The notes: generated from the sequence alone by a model not told the origin. DNA of 14,305 bases from Burkholderiales bacterium (GCA_017880705.1 JADGRS010000031.1:1-14305), one strand, 5' to 3'. Counted from the first letter of the stretch, positions 1-8,064 are shown. Numbers and translations are program-made.

Positions 1-2
1 CC

Positions 3-1970
3 GAGCTCGGGCTCGCGCGCCTGCGGCGATGGAATCCGCAACTGCGCACGTGGGGATTGTCGGCGACGCTCGGCAACATCGACGAGGCGCTGGAGCGGTT
101 GATCCCGGGAGTGTCCCGGCGCCGCGTGGTGAAGGGCGCGAGCGACAAGAAGGTGTCGATGGACACGCTCATCCCGCCCGACGTCGAGCGCTTTCCGTGG
201 GCGGGGCACCTGGGGCTGGTGATGCTCGATCACGTGGTCGAGGCGATCGAGTCGTCGCGCTCGACGCTCGTCTTCACCAACGTGCGCTCTTCGGCGGAGC
301 TCTGGTACCAGGGCCTGCTCGAGGCGCGGCCCGAATGGGCGGGATTGATCGGCCTGCACCACGGCTCCCTCGACAGCGACGTTCGCAAATGGGTCGAGAA
401 CGGGTTGAAGGAAGGCAAGCTCAAGGCCGTCGTCGCGACATCGAGCCTCGACCTGGGCGTCGATTTCTCGCCGGTGGAGCGCGTGCTGCAGATCGGAAGC
501 CCCAAGGGCGTGGCGAGGTTGCTGCAGCGCGCGGGACGCTCGGGGCACGCGCCGGGGCAGGTGAGCCGCGTGACGTGCGTGCCCTCCCATGCGCTCGAAT
601 TCGTCGAGGCCGCCGCCGCGCGGCGCGCCGCGCTCGCGGGGCGCATCGAATCGCGGCATCCGGTCGATCGTCCCCTCGACCTGCTCACGCAGCACCTCGT
701 CACCATCGCGACGGGCGAAGGCTTCATCGATGAGATGGAAGCGGAAGTGCGCAGCACCCGCGCATACCGCGACCTGACAGATGCCGAGTGGCAATGGGCG
801 CTAGACTTCGTGACGCGGGGCGGCGACGCGTTGAAGGCGTATCCCGATTATCGCAAGGTGGTGCGCGACGAGGACGGCGTCTATCGCGTGAAGGATTCGG
901 CGATCGCGAGGCGCCATCGCATGTCGATCGGCACCATCGTCTCCGATGCCGCGGTGGACGTGCGCTACATGCGCGGCAAGCGCCTCGGGAACGTCGAGGA
1001 GTCATTCATCGCGCGGCTATCCCACGGCGACAATTTCGTCTTCGCGGGCCACCTTCTCGAGTTCCTTCGCGTGGAGAACATGACGGCGTACGTGAGGCCC
1101 GGCAAGCCTGGCTCGGCGGTGATCCCGCGATGGGACGGCGGCCGCTGCCCGCTCTCGAGCGAAGTCTCCGAGGGGATCCGCGAGCTCCTCGAGCTGCACG
1201 TTCAAGGCCGCGAGAGCGAGCCGGAGATGAAGGCGGTCGCGCGGCTGCTGAGGCTCCAGAACTCGTGGTCGCGCGTGCCCAAGCGCCACGAGATGCTGGT
1301 CGAGCAGACCGAGACGCGCGAGGGCCACCACATCTTCTTCTATCCGTTCGAGGGCCGCAGCGTGCACCTGGGCCTGTCGGCGCTGCTCGCGTATCGGATC
1401 GCGCGCAACAAGGCGCAGACCTTCTCGCTCGCCTTCACCGACTACGGCTTCGAGCTGATGTCGCGCGAGCGCTTCGAGCTGGGGCCGCTGCTGAAGGGCG
1501 GGCTCTTGTCGATGGAGAACCTGCTGGCGGACATGCTCGCGAGCCTGAACGCCGCCGAGCTCTCGAAGCGCCAGTTCCGCGAGATCGCGCGCGTCGCGGG
1601 CCTCGTGTTCCAGGGCTATCCGGGGCAGCCCAAGACCAATCGCCAGGTGCAGGCGACGAGCGGCCTCATCTACGAAGTGTTCGCGCGCTGGGATCCTTCG
1701 AATCCGCTGCTGGGCCAGGCCGAGCGGGAGGTGCTCGAGCGCCAGCTCGAGTTCTCGCGGCTCTCCGAGGGGCTGCGGCGCATGGCGACGACGCAGGTCC
1801 TCGTGCGCCAGACGCACAAGCCCTCGCCATTCGCGTTTCCCATCATGGTGTCGCGCTTCCGCGAGAAGCTCACCAGCGAAAAGCTCGCCGATCGCGTGCG
1901 CCGCATGCAGCTCGAGTACGACAAGGCAGCACCCATGGATCCGGACGAGCAGGGCTTGCTGTTTGGGTGA
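3..1970 (+). CDS. Ligase-associated DEXH-box helicase (Lhr family), 5'-truncated by window edge
   Basis: This is the C-terminal ~655 residues of a superfamily 2 helicase; the frame is open to the window start, so Walker A and the DEXH box lie upstream. Helicase motifs seen in order are motif III (GLSATLGN, nt 54-77), motif IV (STLVFTNVRSSAELWYQ), motif V (ATSSLDLGVDF) and motif VI (LLQRAGRSGHAPG, nt ~522-560). The long Lhr-type C-terminal part follows, ending in LLFG. The ligase-associated Lhr subfamily is usually a little over 800 residues, so roughly 150-200 residues are missing. The role is inferred from the family: an ATP-dependent 3'-5' translocase acting in DNA repair with an ATP-dependent ligase, an exonuclease and PdeM. 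The next gene is PdeM and overlaps this stop by 8 nt, which makes the ligase-associated subfamily much more likely than stand-alone Lhr. An internal TTG at 57 is not a real start, because motif III spans it. Confidence 0.93.
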   Translation, partial: ELGLARLRRWNPQLRTWGLSATLGNIDEALERLIPGVSRRRVVKGASDKKVSMDTLIPPDVERFPWAGHLGLVMLDHVVEAIESSRSTLVFTNVRSSAELWYQGLLEARPEWAGLIGLHHGSLDSDVRKWVENGLKEGKLKAVVATSSLDLGVDFSPVERVLQIGSPKGVARLLQRAGRSGHAPGQVSRVTCVPSHALEFVEAAAARRAALAGRIESRHPVDRPLDLLTQHLVTIATGEGFIDEMEAEVRSTRAYRDLTDAEWQWALDFVTRGGDALKAYPDYRKVVRDEDGVYRVKDSAIARRHRMSIGTIVSDAAVDVRYMRGKRLGNVEESFIARLSHGDNFVFAGHLLEFLRVENMTAYVRPGKPGSAVIPRWDGGRCPLSSEVSEGIRELLELHVQGRESEPEMKAVARLLRLQNSWSRVPKRHEMLVEQTETREGHHIFFYPFEGRSVHLGLSALLAYRIARNKAQTFSLAFTDYGFELMSRERFELGPLLKGGLLSMENLLADMLASLNAAELSKRQFREIARVAGLVFQGYPGQPKTNRQVQATSGLIYEVFARWDPSNPLLGQAEREVLERQLEFSRLSEGLRRMATTQVLVRQTHKPSPFAFPIMVSRFREKLTSEKLADRVRRMQLEYDKAAPMDPDEQGLLFG

Positions 1971-2619
1971 TCGGATCGAGTGCCTGGTGGCCGGAGAGAA
2001 GCTCATCCTCCTCGCGGAGAAGGTCGTGTTCTGGCCGGCGAAGAAGGCGCTCTTCGTGGCGGATTTCCATTTGGGGAAGGCCGCGAGCTTTCGCCGCGCG
2101 GGGATCCCGCTTCCTTCGGGCACGACCACGGAGAATGTCGAGCGCCTCGGCCGCGCGATCGACAAGACGCGCGCTTCGCGGGTCGTCTTTCTCGGAGACT
2201 TTCTGCACAGCCGGGAGGGACGCGCGGCGAGCACCTTCGGGCGATTCGGCGAATGGCGCAACGCGCGTCGCGGCCTCGAGCTCACGCTCGTGCGCGGCAA
2301 CCACGACAAGAAGGCGGGCGATCCGCCCGACGCGTGGGGCGTGCGTTGCGTCGAGGCGGGCGAATCCCTCGGCCCGTTCATCCTCAACCACGAGCCCGGC
2401 GCGAGCCGCGGCGGCTATGCGCTCGCGGGGCACATCCATCCCGCGGTGCGCCTCTCGGCCGACGGAGAGAAATCCCTCAGGCTTCCGTGCTTCTGGTTCG
2501 GCTCGCGCTTCGGCGTCCTGCCTGCATTCGGCGCCTTCACCGGCAGCGCCGAGGTGTTGCCGCGCAAGGGCGACCAGGTATTCGTGATCGCCGAAAAGGA
2601 AGTGCTGCAGGTCGCGTGA
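1963..2619 (+). CDS. pdeM: Ligase-associated DNA damage response endonuclease PdeM (metallophosphoesterase)
   Basis: A 218-residue calcineurin-like phosphoesterase. Metal-binding motifs are visible in order: DFHLGK (D-x-H, ~residue 34), GDFLHS (GD, ~77), GNHDKK (~109), NHEPG and GHIHP (GH-x-H, ~148-152). The 'HLGKAASFRRAGIPLP' stretch is characteristic of the ligase-associated subfamily. The likely function is divalent-metal phosphodiesterase or nuclease activity in the bacterial ligase/Lhr repair cluster. The start taken is TTG, which overlaps the helicase stop by 8 nt and gives the usual short lead into 'VAGEKLILLAEK'; a GTG at 1987 in the same frame is the alternative, and neither has a strong ribosome-binding site. 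Translational coupling to the helicase is likely. The gene ends just before a palindromic repeat that separates it from the convergent Nudix gene. Confidence 0.92.
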   Translation: MGDRIECLVAGEKLILLAEKVVFWPAKKALFVADFHLGKAASFRRAGIPLPSGTTTENVERLGRAIDKTRASRVVFLGDFLHSREGRAASTFGRFGEWRNARRGLELTLVRGNHDKKAGDPPDAWGVRCVEAGESLGPFILNHEPGASRGGYALAGHIHPAVRLSADGEKSLRLPCFWFGSRFGVLPAFGAFTGSAEVLPRKGDQVFVIAEKEVLQVA

Positions 2620-2623
2620 GAGC

Positions 2624-2705
2624 GGAAATTGGTGTCAGGTACACATTTCGCCGGAGAACGCCGGCGGGCCGGCGCACGCGAAATGCGTACCTGACACCAA
2701 TTTCC
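2624..2705. repeat. Palindromic dispersed repeat (REP/BIME-like), complete copy
   Basis: Two 28-nt arms, 2624-2651 and 2678-2705, are reverse complements with a single mismatch (2643/2686). The outer 19 nt (GGAAATTGGTGTCAGGTAC) are perfect. The 26-nt loop is itself GC-rich and contains GCCGGC twice, so a long hairpin is expected on either strand. The right arm recurs at 7166-7191, so this is a repeat family and not just a terminator. It lies exactly between convergent pdeM and the Nudix gene, and its last base is the last base of the Nudix TAG stop; it could also act as a bidirectional transcription terminator. No transposase is adjacent. The resemblance to REP elements mobilised by RAYT (Y1 transposases) is an inference. 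Confidence 0.9.
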
Positions 2706-3247
2706 TAGCGCTGCGGGGGACGGATGTCGCCGAAGCGCGGGACGAATACGCCGCGCTTGCGATCCTCGAGATAGTGCTCGAGCGTTCGCTTCACCATCGC
2801 GAACGCGATCTGGTCCCAGGGAATCTCGGCCTCGGTCACGAGCTTCACCTCGAGACTCTCGGTGCCCGGCGAGAAATCGGTGTCGAGCAATCGCGCGCGG
2901 AACATCATGTACACCTGGCTGATGTGCGGAATCGAGTAGACGGTGTAGAGGTCCTCGATCTCCACGCGCGCGTTGGCTTCCTCGAGCGCTTCGCGCGCCG
3001 CGCCTTCCGATGCCGACTCCTCGTTCTCCATGAAGCCCGCCGGAAGGGTCCACAACCCGTAGCGCGGCTCGATGGCGCGCTTGCAGATGAGGATTCGATC
3101 GCCATGGGCGGGCAGGCAGCCCACGACGATCTTCGGATTCTGATAGTGGACGATGCCGCACGCGTCGCATACAGCGCGCGTGAAAGTGTCGCCTTCGGGG
3201 ACACGCTGCACGGTCGCCGCGCCGCAGGAATTGCAGAATCTGATCAA
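2705..3247 (-). CDS. Nudix hydrolase with N-terminal zinc ribbon
   Basis: A 180-residue protein. Residues 5-30 form a zinc-ribbon-like four-cysteine motif (C5xxC8, C27xxC30) followed by HYQNPK, typical of the Nudix N-terminal ribbon found in NADH-pyrophosphatase relatives. The Nudix box runs G71 to A93 (G-x5-E-x7-REALEEANA) and supplies the Mg2+-binding glutamates. The Gly near its end is replaced by Asn, a variation I believe occurs in this subfamily. The expected activity is hydrolysis of a nucleoside diphosphate linked to another moiety (ADP-ribose, NADH or similar); the substrate cannot be told. The start is TTG at 3247, chosen because it puts the ribbon at the N-terminus; the ribosome-binding site is weak. 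It is transcribed divergently from the protease gene and its TAG stop touches the palindromic repeat. Confidence 0.9.
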   Translation of the reverse strand: MIRFCNSCGAATVQRVPEGDTFTRAVCDACGIVHYQNPKIVVGCLPAHGDRILICKRAIEPRYGLWTLPAGFMENEESASEGAAREALEEANARVEIEDLYTVYSIPHISQVYMMFRARLLDTDFSPGTESLEVKLVTEAEIPWDQIAFAMVKRTLEHYLEDRKRGVFVPRFGDIRPPQR

Positions 3248-3297
3248 GGACTTGGCGATCTCAAGGAAAACGGGTCGAAGCGCGCAAACGGCTCTGC

Positions 3298-3303
3298 TAT
3301 GAT
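3298..3303 (+). promoter_or_regulatory. Candidate extended -10 element for the protease gene
   Basis: TGCTATGAT (TGn plus TATGAT, 5 of 6 to the sigma-70 -10 consensus) lies in the Nudix/protease divergent intergenic region. It would start a transcript near 3310 with a leader of about 80 nt. No good -35 is seen, as expected for an extended -10 promoter. The leader has lower GC than its surroundings, which fits a promoter region. Confidence 0.4.
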
Positions 3304-3390
3304 ACCATAAGCTACTGAAAATTCACGATAAATCCCCAATCGGCGGCGTGAGTCGGGCACAATGTCGTCATCTCGGTTGCGGGTCGAAAC

Positions 3391-5862
3391 ATGAGTTCAC
3401 GATTCTTCGCGCTCTTCGCATTCGCATTGCCGCTCTTCGCGATGGCCGGGCCCGCGATGCAGATGCCTTCGCGCATGCTCGAAGGAGCCGCGGCCGTGCC
3501 CGCGACGTTTCGCGCGCCCACGCTCAAGCCCGACGCGCTCGTGTCGCTGGCGGCTCCGCAGAAGCAGAAGGCCGCGGTAGCGACATCGCAAGAGCCCTGG
3601 GGCCCGGTGCGCGTCGGCGACGTGCGCGAGATCGCCGAAGCGCCGCGCGTCGTGACCTGGAATCGAGTGCTCGGCGGCTACGCCGCGCGATTCACCGTCT
3701 CATCGGATTCGGCGCTCGGCATTCGCGCAAGGCTCGTGCTCGGCACGGTGCCCGGCGCTTTCGAGGTGCGCGCGCAGGGCAGCGACGGCAATCGCATCGA
3801 ATCCATGCGCATCGATCCCGAGCTCGGCAACGAAGCGTGGACGCCGTGGACCGAGGGCTCGTCGCAGCTGATCGAGTTGTTCAGTTCCGTGCTGCCTTCC
3901 GTCGACGCGGTGAGCGTGGCGGCGATCGCGCATTTCACCGACTCGCCCTTCACCCCGAAGGCGGCGGGCACTTGCACCGTCTCCACGATGTGCTCCACGG
4001 GCCAGGCGACGATCGACGCGGCGATCCTCGAGCGCAAGAAATCGATCGCGAAGGTGCTGTTCACCGACATGGGCGGCCAGTTCGTCTGCACCGGCACGCT
4101 CCTCAACAGCCCGCTCTTTCCCGCGCCGTTCCTCATCACCGCGAACCACTGCATCAACAACGCGGCGTCGGCTGCGAGCCTTTCCACATTCTGGTTCTAC
4201 GAGGCGAGCTCGTGCACGGGCGGCGGCGTGAATCCCGCGGCGACGCAGGTGGCCGGCGGCTCGCAGATCGTGTTCGAGAACTACAACGTCGATTCGACCC
4301 TCGTGCGCCTGAACGGCAACCTGCCGTCGGGCGTGGTGTTCTCCGCGTGGAACCGTGCCGCCGTGGCGAACGGGACGTCCTTCGTGAGCCTGAGCCATCC
4401 GAGCGGCGACACGTCGCGGCTCGCGCTGGGTACCGTCGCCGACCAGGTGCGCATCAGCGGCCGCCCGCAGGACATGTATGCGGTGAACTATTCGACCGGC
4501 ATCATCGAGCACGGCTCGAGCGGCTCGGGGATCTTCGTGCTGAACGGCTCGAGCCTCGAGCTGCGCGGGGTATTGAGCGGCACCACCATCAAGAACTCGC
4601 CGGGCGGCCTGAGCTGCACGGACCTCGACGAGCAGGGGATCTACAGCCGCTTCGAGATCTTCGAGCCCGAGATCGATGCCTACATTCGAGCGACCCCGTC
4701 CCAGGCCCCCGACGACGCGCCGAATCGCGCGCTCGATCTGTTCAACGCGCCGGTGACCGATCCGAACGGTGTCGACAGGCCTCTCGACCTGCGCACCTCG
4801 CCGCTGGTGCTTGCCGGGAAGCACATCGACTACGCGGGCGACGTCGACGTCTTCCGTTTCTCGCTCGCCCAGCCATCGACCGTGCACGCGTACACCACGG
4901 GCTCGCTCGACACCGTCGGCGCGATCCTCGACGCGAGCGGCGTGGCCATCGAGGCCAACGACGACGAGGACACGTCGGCGGGCCACACGAACCTCAACTT
5001 CGGCATCACGCGCCCGCTGGCGGCCGGCACCTACTACGTGCAGGTCGCGCATTTCGACGCGACGGGAACCGGCGCCTATACGCTGAACCTCGGCGCGACG
5101 CCGCTGCCGCCCAACTACACCGACCTCTGGTGGAACGCGGCCGAGTCGGGATGGGGGCTCAACCTCAATCACCAGGGCAACATCGTCTTCGGGACGCTCT
5201 TCACCTACGACTTCGGCGGTGCGCCGATGTGGCTCGTGATGGCTCATGGGAGCCTTGAGTCCGACGGCTCCTTCTCGGGCCCGCTCTATCGCACCACGGG
5301 GCCCGCGTTCAACGCGGTGCCATGGACCGCGATGACGCCGACCCAGGTCGGCACGATGCGGGTCGCATTCTCCGATGCAAGCAACGGGACGCTCAGCTAT
5401 TCCGTGAACGGCGTCCCGGTCACCAAAGCCATCACGCGGGAGCAGTTCTTCACGTCGCCGGTGTGCACCTTCACCACCACCGACCGGTCGAGCGCGACCA
5501 ACTACCAGGACCTCTGGTGGAATCCGGACGAGCCGGGATGGGGCATCAACGTCGTGCAGCACGGGAGCATCGTCTTCGCGACGCTCTTCACGTACGACGC
5601 CTCGGGGCAGGGGAAGTGGTTCGTCCTCCCCCGCGCCGACCTGAACACGGCGGGCGCCTACAGCGGCACGCTCTACGCGACCACCGGCCCTGCGTTCAAC
5701 GCGAGCCCGTGGTTCACGAACACGCCGACCGCCGTGGGCACGATGACCTTCAATTTCACGAACGGCAATTCCGGATCCGTCGTCTATTCCGTGAATGGCG
5801 TGCAGGTGACGAAGCAGATCCAGCGGGAGGCGTTCTCCTCGCCCACGTCGCAGTGCCAGTAG
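3391..5862 (+). CDS. Secreted trypsin-like serine protease with PPC domain and two C-terminal DLWWN repeats
   Basis: An 823-residue exported protein. A signal peptide is clear: a hydrophobic core (FFALFAFALPLF) ending AMA-GP near residue 20. The protease domain has the chymotrypsin-fold triad His253 (TANHC), Asp301 (NVDSTLVRL) and Ser377 (GSSGSG), resembling the lysyl endopeptidase/glutamyl endopeptidase-like trypsin group. About residues 460-570 form a bacterial pre-peptidase C-terminal (PPC) domain (DVDVFRFSL ... AAGTYYVQVAHFD). Two tandem repeats follow at ~575-690 and ~704-815, each starting NYxDLWWN and continuing GWG(L/I)N, (F/V)xTLFTYD, TTGPAFNA, VGTM and YSVNGV. Such repeats are seen in secreted proteins of beta- and gammaproteobacteria; their role is unknown to me. 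rlmD begins 7 nt downstream, so the two may be co-transcribed despite unrelated functions. The start is ATG just before the signal peptide; the ribosome-binding site is weak. Confidence 0.9.
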   Translation: MSSRFFALFAFALPLFAMAGPAMQMPSRMLEGAAAVPATFRAPTLKPDALVSLAAPQKQKAAVATSQEPWGPVRVGDVREIAEAPRVVTWNRVLGGYAARFTVSSDSALGIRARLVLGTVPGAFEVRAQGSDGNRIESMRIDPELGNEAWTPWTEGSSQLIELFSSVLPSVDAVSVAAIAHFTDSPFTPKAAGTCTVSTMCSTGQATIDAAILERKKSIAKVLFTDMGGQFVCTGTLLNSPLFPAPFLITANHCINNAASAASLSTFWFYEASSCTGGGVNPAATQVAGGSQIVFENYNVDSTLVRLNGNLPSGVVFSAWNRAAVANGTSFVSLSHPSGDTSRLALGTVADQVRISGRPQDMYAVNYSTGIIEHGSSGSGIFVLNGSSLELRGVLSGTTIKNSPGGLSCTDLDEQGIYSRFEIFEPEIDAYIRATPSQAPDDAPNRALDLFNAPVTDPNGVDRPLDLRTSPLVLAGKHIDYAGDVDVFRFSLAQPSTVHAYTTGSLDTVGAILDASGVAIEANDDEDTSAGHTNLNFGITRPLAAGTYYVQVAHFDATGTGAYTLNLGATPLPPNYTDLWWNAAESGWGLNLNHQGNIVFGTLFTYDFGGAPMWLVMAHGSLESDGSFSGPLYRTTGPAFNAVPWTAMTPTQVGTMRVAFSDASNGTLSYSVNGVPVTKAITREQFFTSPVCTFTTTDRSSATNYQDLWWNPDEPGWGINVVQHGSIVFATLFTYDASGQGKWFVLPRADLNTAGAYSGTLYATTGPAFNASPWFTNTPTAVGTMTFNFTNGNSGSVVYSVNGVQVTKQIQREAFSSPTSQCQ

Positions 5863-5869
5863 CGTCGAG

Positions 5870-7165
5870 GTGAGTGAAGCCTTCATCGAGTCGATCGACC
5901 ACGAGGGAGTCGGGGTCGCGCACGTCGACGGCAAGGTCACCTTCATCGACGGCGGTGTGACGGGCGAAACCGTCGAGTTCACCAGGCGCCGCAGCCGCGG
6001 CAACTTCGACCTCGGCACCGTGACGCAGGTGCTTCGCGAGAGCTCGCTGCGGGTGACTCCGCGCTGCCGCTACTTCGGGATCTGCGGCGGGTGCGCGATG
6101 CAGCATGTGGATCCTGCCGCGCAGGTCGCGGCGAAGCAGCGGGTCCTCGAGGACAACCTCGCGCGGCTGGGCAAGGTGGCGCCGGAGCTGATGCTGCCGC
6201 CCGTGTCGGGCCCCGCATGGCGCTATCGCACGCGCGCGCGCCTCTCGGTGCATTACGTCGCGAAGAAGGGCGGCGTGCTCGTCGGCTTCCACGAGCGCCG
6301 CTCGAGCTTCGTCGCCGACACGGCCTCGTGCGAGGTGCTGCCGGCATCGGTGTCCGCGCTCATTCCGGAGCTTCGGGAGATGTTCACCTCGATGGAGCTT
6401 CGCGAGCGCATGCCGCAGATCGAGCTCGCGGTGGGCGAGGACGTCACGATCTTCGTGCTGCGCCACCTGGAACCGATCCCCGCGGCGGACGCCGCGAAGC
6501 TGCGCGCGTTCGCCGATCGCCACGCCATCCAGTGGTGGCTGCAGCCCAAGGGCCCCGAGACGGCCCATCCGTTCCATCCGCTCGAGGCGCCGGCGCTCGA
6601 CTACCGGCTTCCCGAGTTCGGGCTGTCGCTGCGCTATCGCCCCACCGAATTCACGCAGGTGAACGCGGACGTGAACCGCGTGCTGGTGAGGCGGGCGGTC
6701 GACCTGCTCGATGCGCGCTCCGGCGAAAGCGTGGGCGACCTCTTCTGCGGCATCGGCAACTTCACCCTCGCGCTCGCGACGCGCGGCGCGAAGGTGCTGG
6801 GCGTGGAAGGCTCGCCGGCGCTCGTCGCTCGCGCCGGGGAGAATGCGAAGCTGAACGGCCTCGAGGAGCTCGCGCAGTTCGTCGCGCACGACCTCTACAC
6901 GGACGCGGCGGGCGCGTTGAAGCGTCTCGGGCACGTGGACAAGCTTCTCATCGATCCGCCGCGCGACGGCGCGCTCGACATCTGCAAGGAGCTTCCCGCC
7001 GACGGCCCGTCGCGGATCGTCTACGTCTCGTGCAGCCCCGCGACCCTCGCCCGGGACGCGGGCGTGCTCGTCCACGTGAAGGGCTACCGCCTGTCGAAGG
7101 CCGGCGTCGTCAACATGTTCCCGCACACCGGGCACGTGGAATCGATAGCGCTCTTCGAGCGGTAG
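5870..7165 (+). CDS. rlmD: 23S rRNA (uracil(1939)-C(5))-methyltransferase RlmD
   Basis: At 431 residues this is the usual length of RlmD/RumA. An N-terminal TRAM-like RNA-binding segment (residues 1-60) is followed by [4Fe-4S] ligands C66, C72 and C75 in CRYFGICGGC, with C154 as the probable fourth. The SAM-binding motif is GDLFCGIGNFTLA. The catalytic nucleophile is Cys388 in YVSCSPATLARD, and the general-base Glu424 is in HTGHVESI. The family uses SAM to methylate C5 of U1939 in 23S rRNA. The start is GTG (MSEAFIESIDHEG fits the family N-terminus), 7 nt after the protease stop with only a GAGG overlapping the start region. The TAG stop is immediately followed by a repeat copy whose first base is the stop's final G. 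Confidence 0.95.
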   Translation: MSEAFIESIDHEGVGVAHVDGKVTFIDGGVTGETVEFTRRRSRGNFDLGTVTQVLRESSLRVTPRCRYFGICGGCAMQHVDPAAQVAAKQRVLEDNLARLGKVAPELMLPPVSGPAWRYRTRARLSVHYVAKKGGVLVGFHERRSSFVADTASCEVLPASVSALIPELREMFTSMELRERMPQIELAVGEDVTIFVLRHLEPIPAADAAKLRAFADRHAIQWWLQPKGPETAHPFHPLEAPALDYRLPEFGLSLRYRPTEFTQVNADVNRVLVRRAVDLLDARSGESVGDLFCGIGNFTLALATRGAKVLGVEGSPALVARAGENAKLNGLEELAQFVAHDLYTDAAGALKRLGHVDKLLIDPPRDGALDICKELPADGPSRIVYVSCSPATLARDAGVLVHVKGYRLSKAGVVNMFPHTGHVESIALFER

Positions 7166-7191
7166 GAAATTCGTACCTGACACCAATTTCC
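7165..7191. repeat. Second, short copy of the palindromic dispersed repeat
   Basis: Positions 7166-7191 match 2680-2705 over 26 nt with one mismatch; the last 20 nt (CGTACCTGACACCAATTTCC) are identical. This copy lacks the opposite long arm but has its own short terminal inverted repeat, GGAAATT (7165-7171) and AATTTCC (7185-7191). It follows the rlmD stop codon directly, just as the first copy abuts the Nudix stop. Confidence 0.85.
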
Positions 7192-7197
7192 AAGAAG

Positions 7198-7219
7198 AAG
7201 GGCGGCCGAGGCCGCCCTT
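7198..7219 (-). terminator. Rho-independent-type terminator for the Bax inhibitor-1 family gene
   Basis: A perfect GC-rich hairpin, AAGGGCGGC (7198-7206) with GCCGCCCTT (7211-7219) and a 4-nt loop (10 bp if C7207-G7210 also pairs). On the minus strand it is followed by CTTCTTCTTGG, a moderately T-rich tail, 21 nt after the stop codon of the minus-strand gene. It may also stop rlmD transcription from the other side. Confidence 0.75.
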
Positions 7220-7240
7220 CGAATTGGCGCGAGAGAAACG

Positions 7241-7942
7241 TCAGTCGCTGCTGCCCCCGGTGATGCCGAGGATGGCGAGGAGATTCACGAAGACGTTGTA
7301 GACGTCGAGGTAGAGAGCGAGCGTCGCGGTGATGTAGTTGGTCTCGCCGCCCGTCACGATCCGGTTCACGTCGTAGAGCATGAACGCCGAGAAGATCGCG
7401 ATCGCGATGAGCGAGAGCGCGATCATCATCCCCGGAAGCTGCAGGAAGATGTTCGCGAACATCGCGAGCGCGAGCATGATCACGCCGACGAACAGGAATT
7501 TGCCCATTCCCGACAGGTCGCGCTTCACTGTCGAGGCGAGCGTGGCCATCGAGACGAAGATGACCGAGGTGCCGCCGAAGGCGAGGGCGATGAGGCTCGC
7601 CCCGTTGCCGAGGCCGAGCACCGCCCCGATCATCCGCGACAGCATGAGGCCCATGAAGAAGGTGAAGCCGAGGAGGAGCGCCACACCCCAGCCGCTGTTC
7701 TTGGTCCTCTCGATGCCATACATGAAGCCGAACGCGATCGCGAGGAAGGCCATGAAGCCGATCGCGGGGTGCGTTGCGAAGAAGCTGAAGTTGACCTGAA
7801 CGCCGAGCCAGGCGCCGAATATCGTCGGCACCATGGAAAGCGCCAGCAGCGCATAGGTGTTGCGCAACACCCGGTTCTGGGCGAGGGCGAGCGTCGGCGA
7901 CGCAGTTTGGCCCGGCGCCAACATCGGGGAATCGGGAAGCAT
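7241..7942 (-). CDS. Bax inhibitor-1/YccA family integral membrane protein
   Basis: A 233-residue protein with about seven hydrophobic helices: ~29-49, 58-77, 86-109, 115-135, 147-168, 171-191 and 205-226. The C-terminal signature TATLALYLDVYNVFVNLLAILG is typical of the BI-1/UPF0005 (TMBIM) family. Asp191 and Asp213 in the last two helices are placed like the di-aspartyl pair that gates Ca2+/H+ leak in the Bacillus homologue YetJ; that assignment is an inference from spacing. It acts in the inner membrane, possibly in cation leak or in protecting membrane protease substrates, as E. coli YccA does towards FtsH. The start is ATG at 7942 behind a strong AAAGGAG (7954-7948, 5-nt spacing). It is a single-gene transcript with its own terminator, divergent from a Crp/Fnr regulator. 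Confidence 0.93.
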   Translation of the reverse strand: MLPDSPMLAPGQTASPTLALAQNRVLRNTYALLALSMVPTIFGAWLGVQVNFSFFATHPAIGFMAFLAIAFGFMYGIERTKNSGWGVALLLGFTFFMGLMLSRMIGAVLGLGNGASLIALAFGGTSVIFVSMATLASTVKRDLSGMGKFLFVGVIMLALAMFANIFLQLPGMMIALSLIAIAIFSAFMLYDVNRIVTGGETNYITATLALYLDVYNVFVNLLAILGITGGSSD

Positions 7943-7991
7943 GGTGTCTCCTTTGGAGCGAGTTCGCGGCCGAAATCGACCGCCTTGTTAG

Positions 7992-8018
7992 AGTATGGGA
8001 CGTTCCGCCCGGTTTCAA
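7992..8018 (-). promoter_or_regulatory. Candidate sigma-70 promoter of the Bax inhibitor-1 family gene
   Basis: On the minus strand, TTGAAA (8018-8013, 5 of 6 to -35 consensus) is followed after 15 nt by CATACT (7997-7992, 4 of 6 to -10 consensus). The transcript would start near 7985, giving a ~43-nt leader that contains the strong ribosome-binding site. The 15-nt spacer is short, so the exact -10 is uncertain. The dyad at 8030-8046 lies just upstream of this -35. Confidence 0.4.
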
Positions 8019-8029
8019 GGGGTTTCCTG

Positions 8030-8046
8030 TGTGCGCTGGCGCACGG
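8030..8046. promoter_or_regulatory. Dyad operator candidate upstream of first Crp/Fnr gene
   Basis: TGTGCGCTGGCGCACGG contains a perfect dyad, GTGCGC-TG-GCGCAC. Its centre is 38 nt upstream of the ATG at 8076 and 27 nt upstream of a TATACT -10 element (8065-8070), a position like that of a class II Crp-type activator site. A related motif precedes the second Crp/Fnr gene (8814-8830, 12 of 17 identical). Binding by either regulator is an inference. Confidence 0.5.
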
Positions 8047-8064
8047 TCCCGCGGCGCAAGAGCC

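Noticed and set aside
788..2587. Long plus-strand open frame overlapping the helicase and PdeM genes
   Set aside because: Arginine/alanine-rich translation with no motifs; it is a high-GC shadow of two well-supported genes in other frames.
3700..6018. Very long minus-strand open frame opposite the protease gene
   Set aside because: The translation is compositionally biased (R, E, H, V) with no recognisable domain, whereas the plus strand encodes a coherent secreted protease.
5756..7186. Minus-strand open frame opposite rlmD
   Set aside because: Shadow frame; the plus strand carries all RlmD catalytic motifs.
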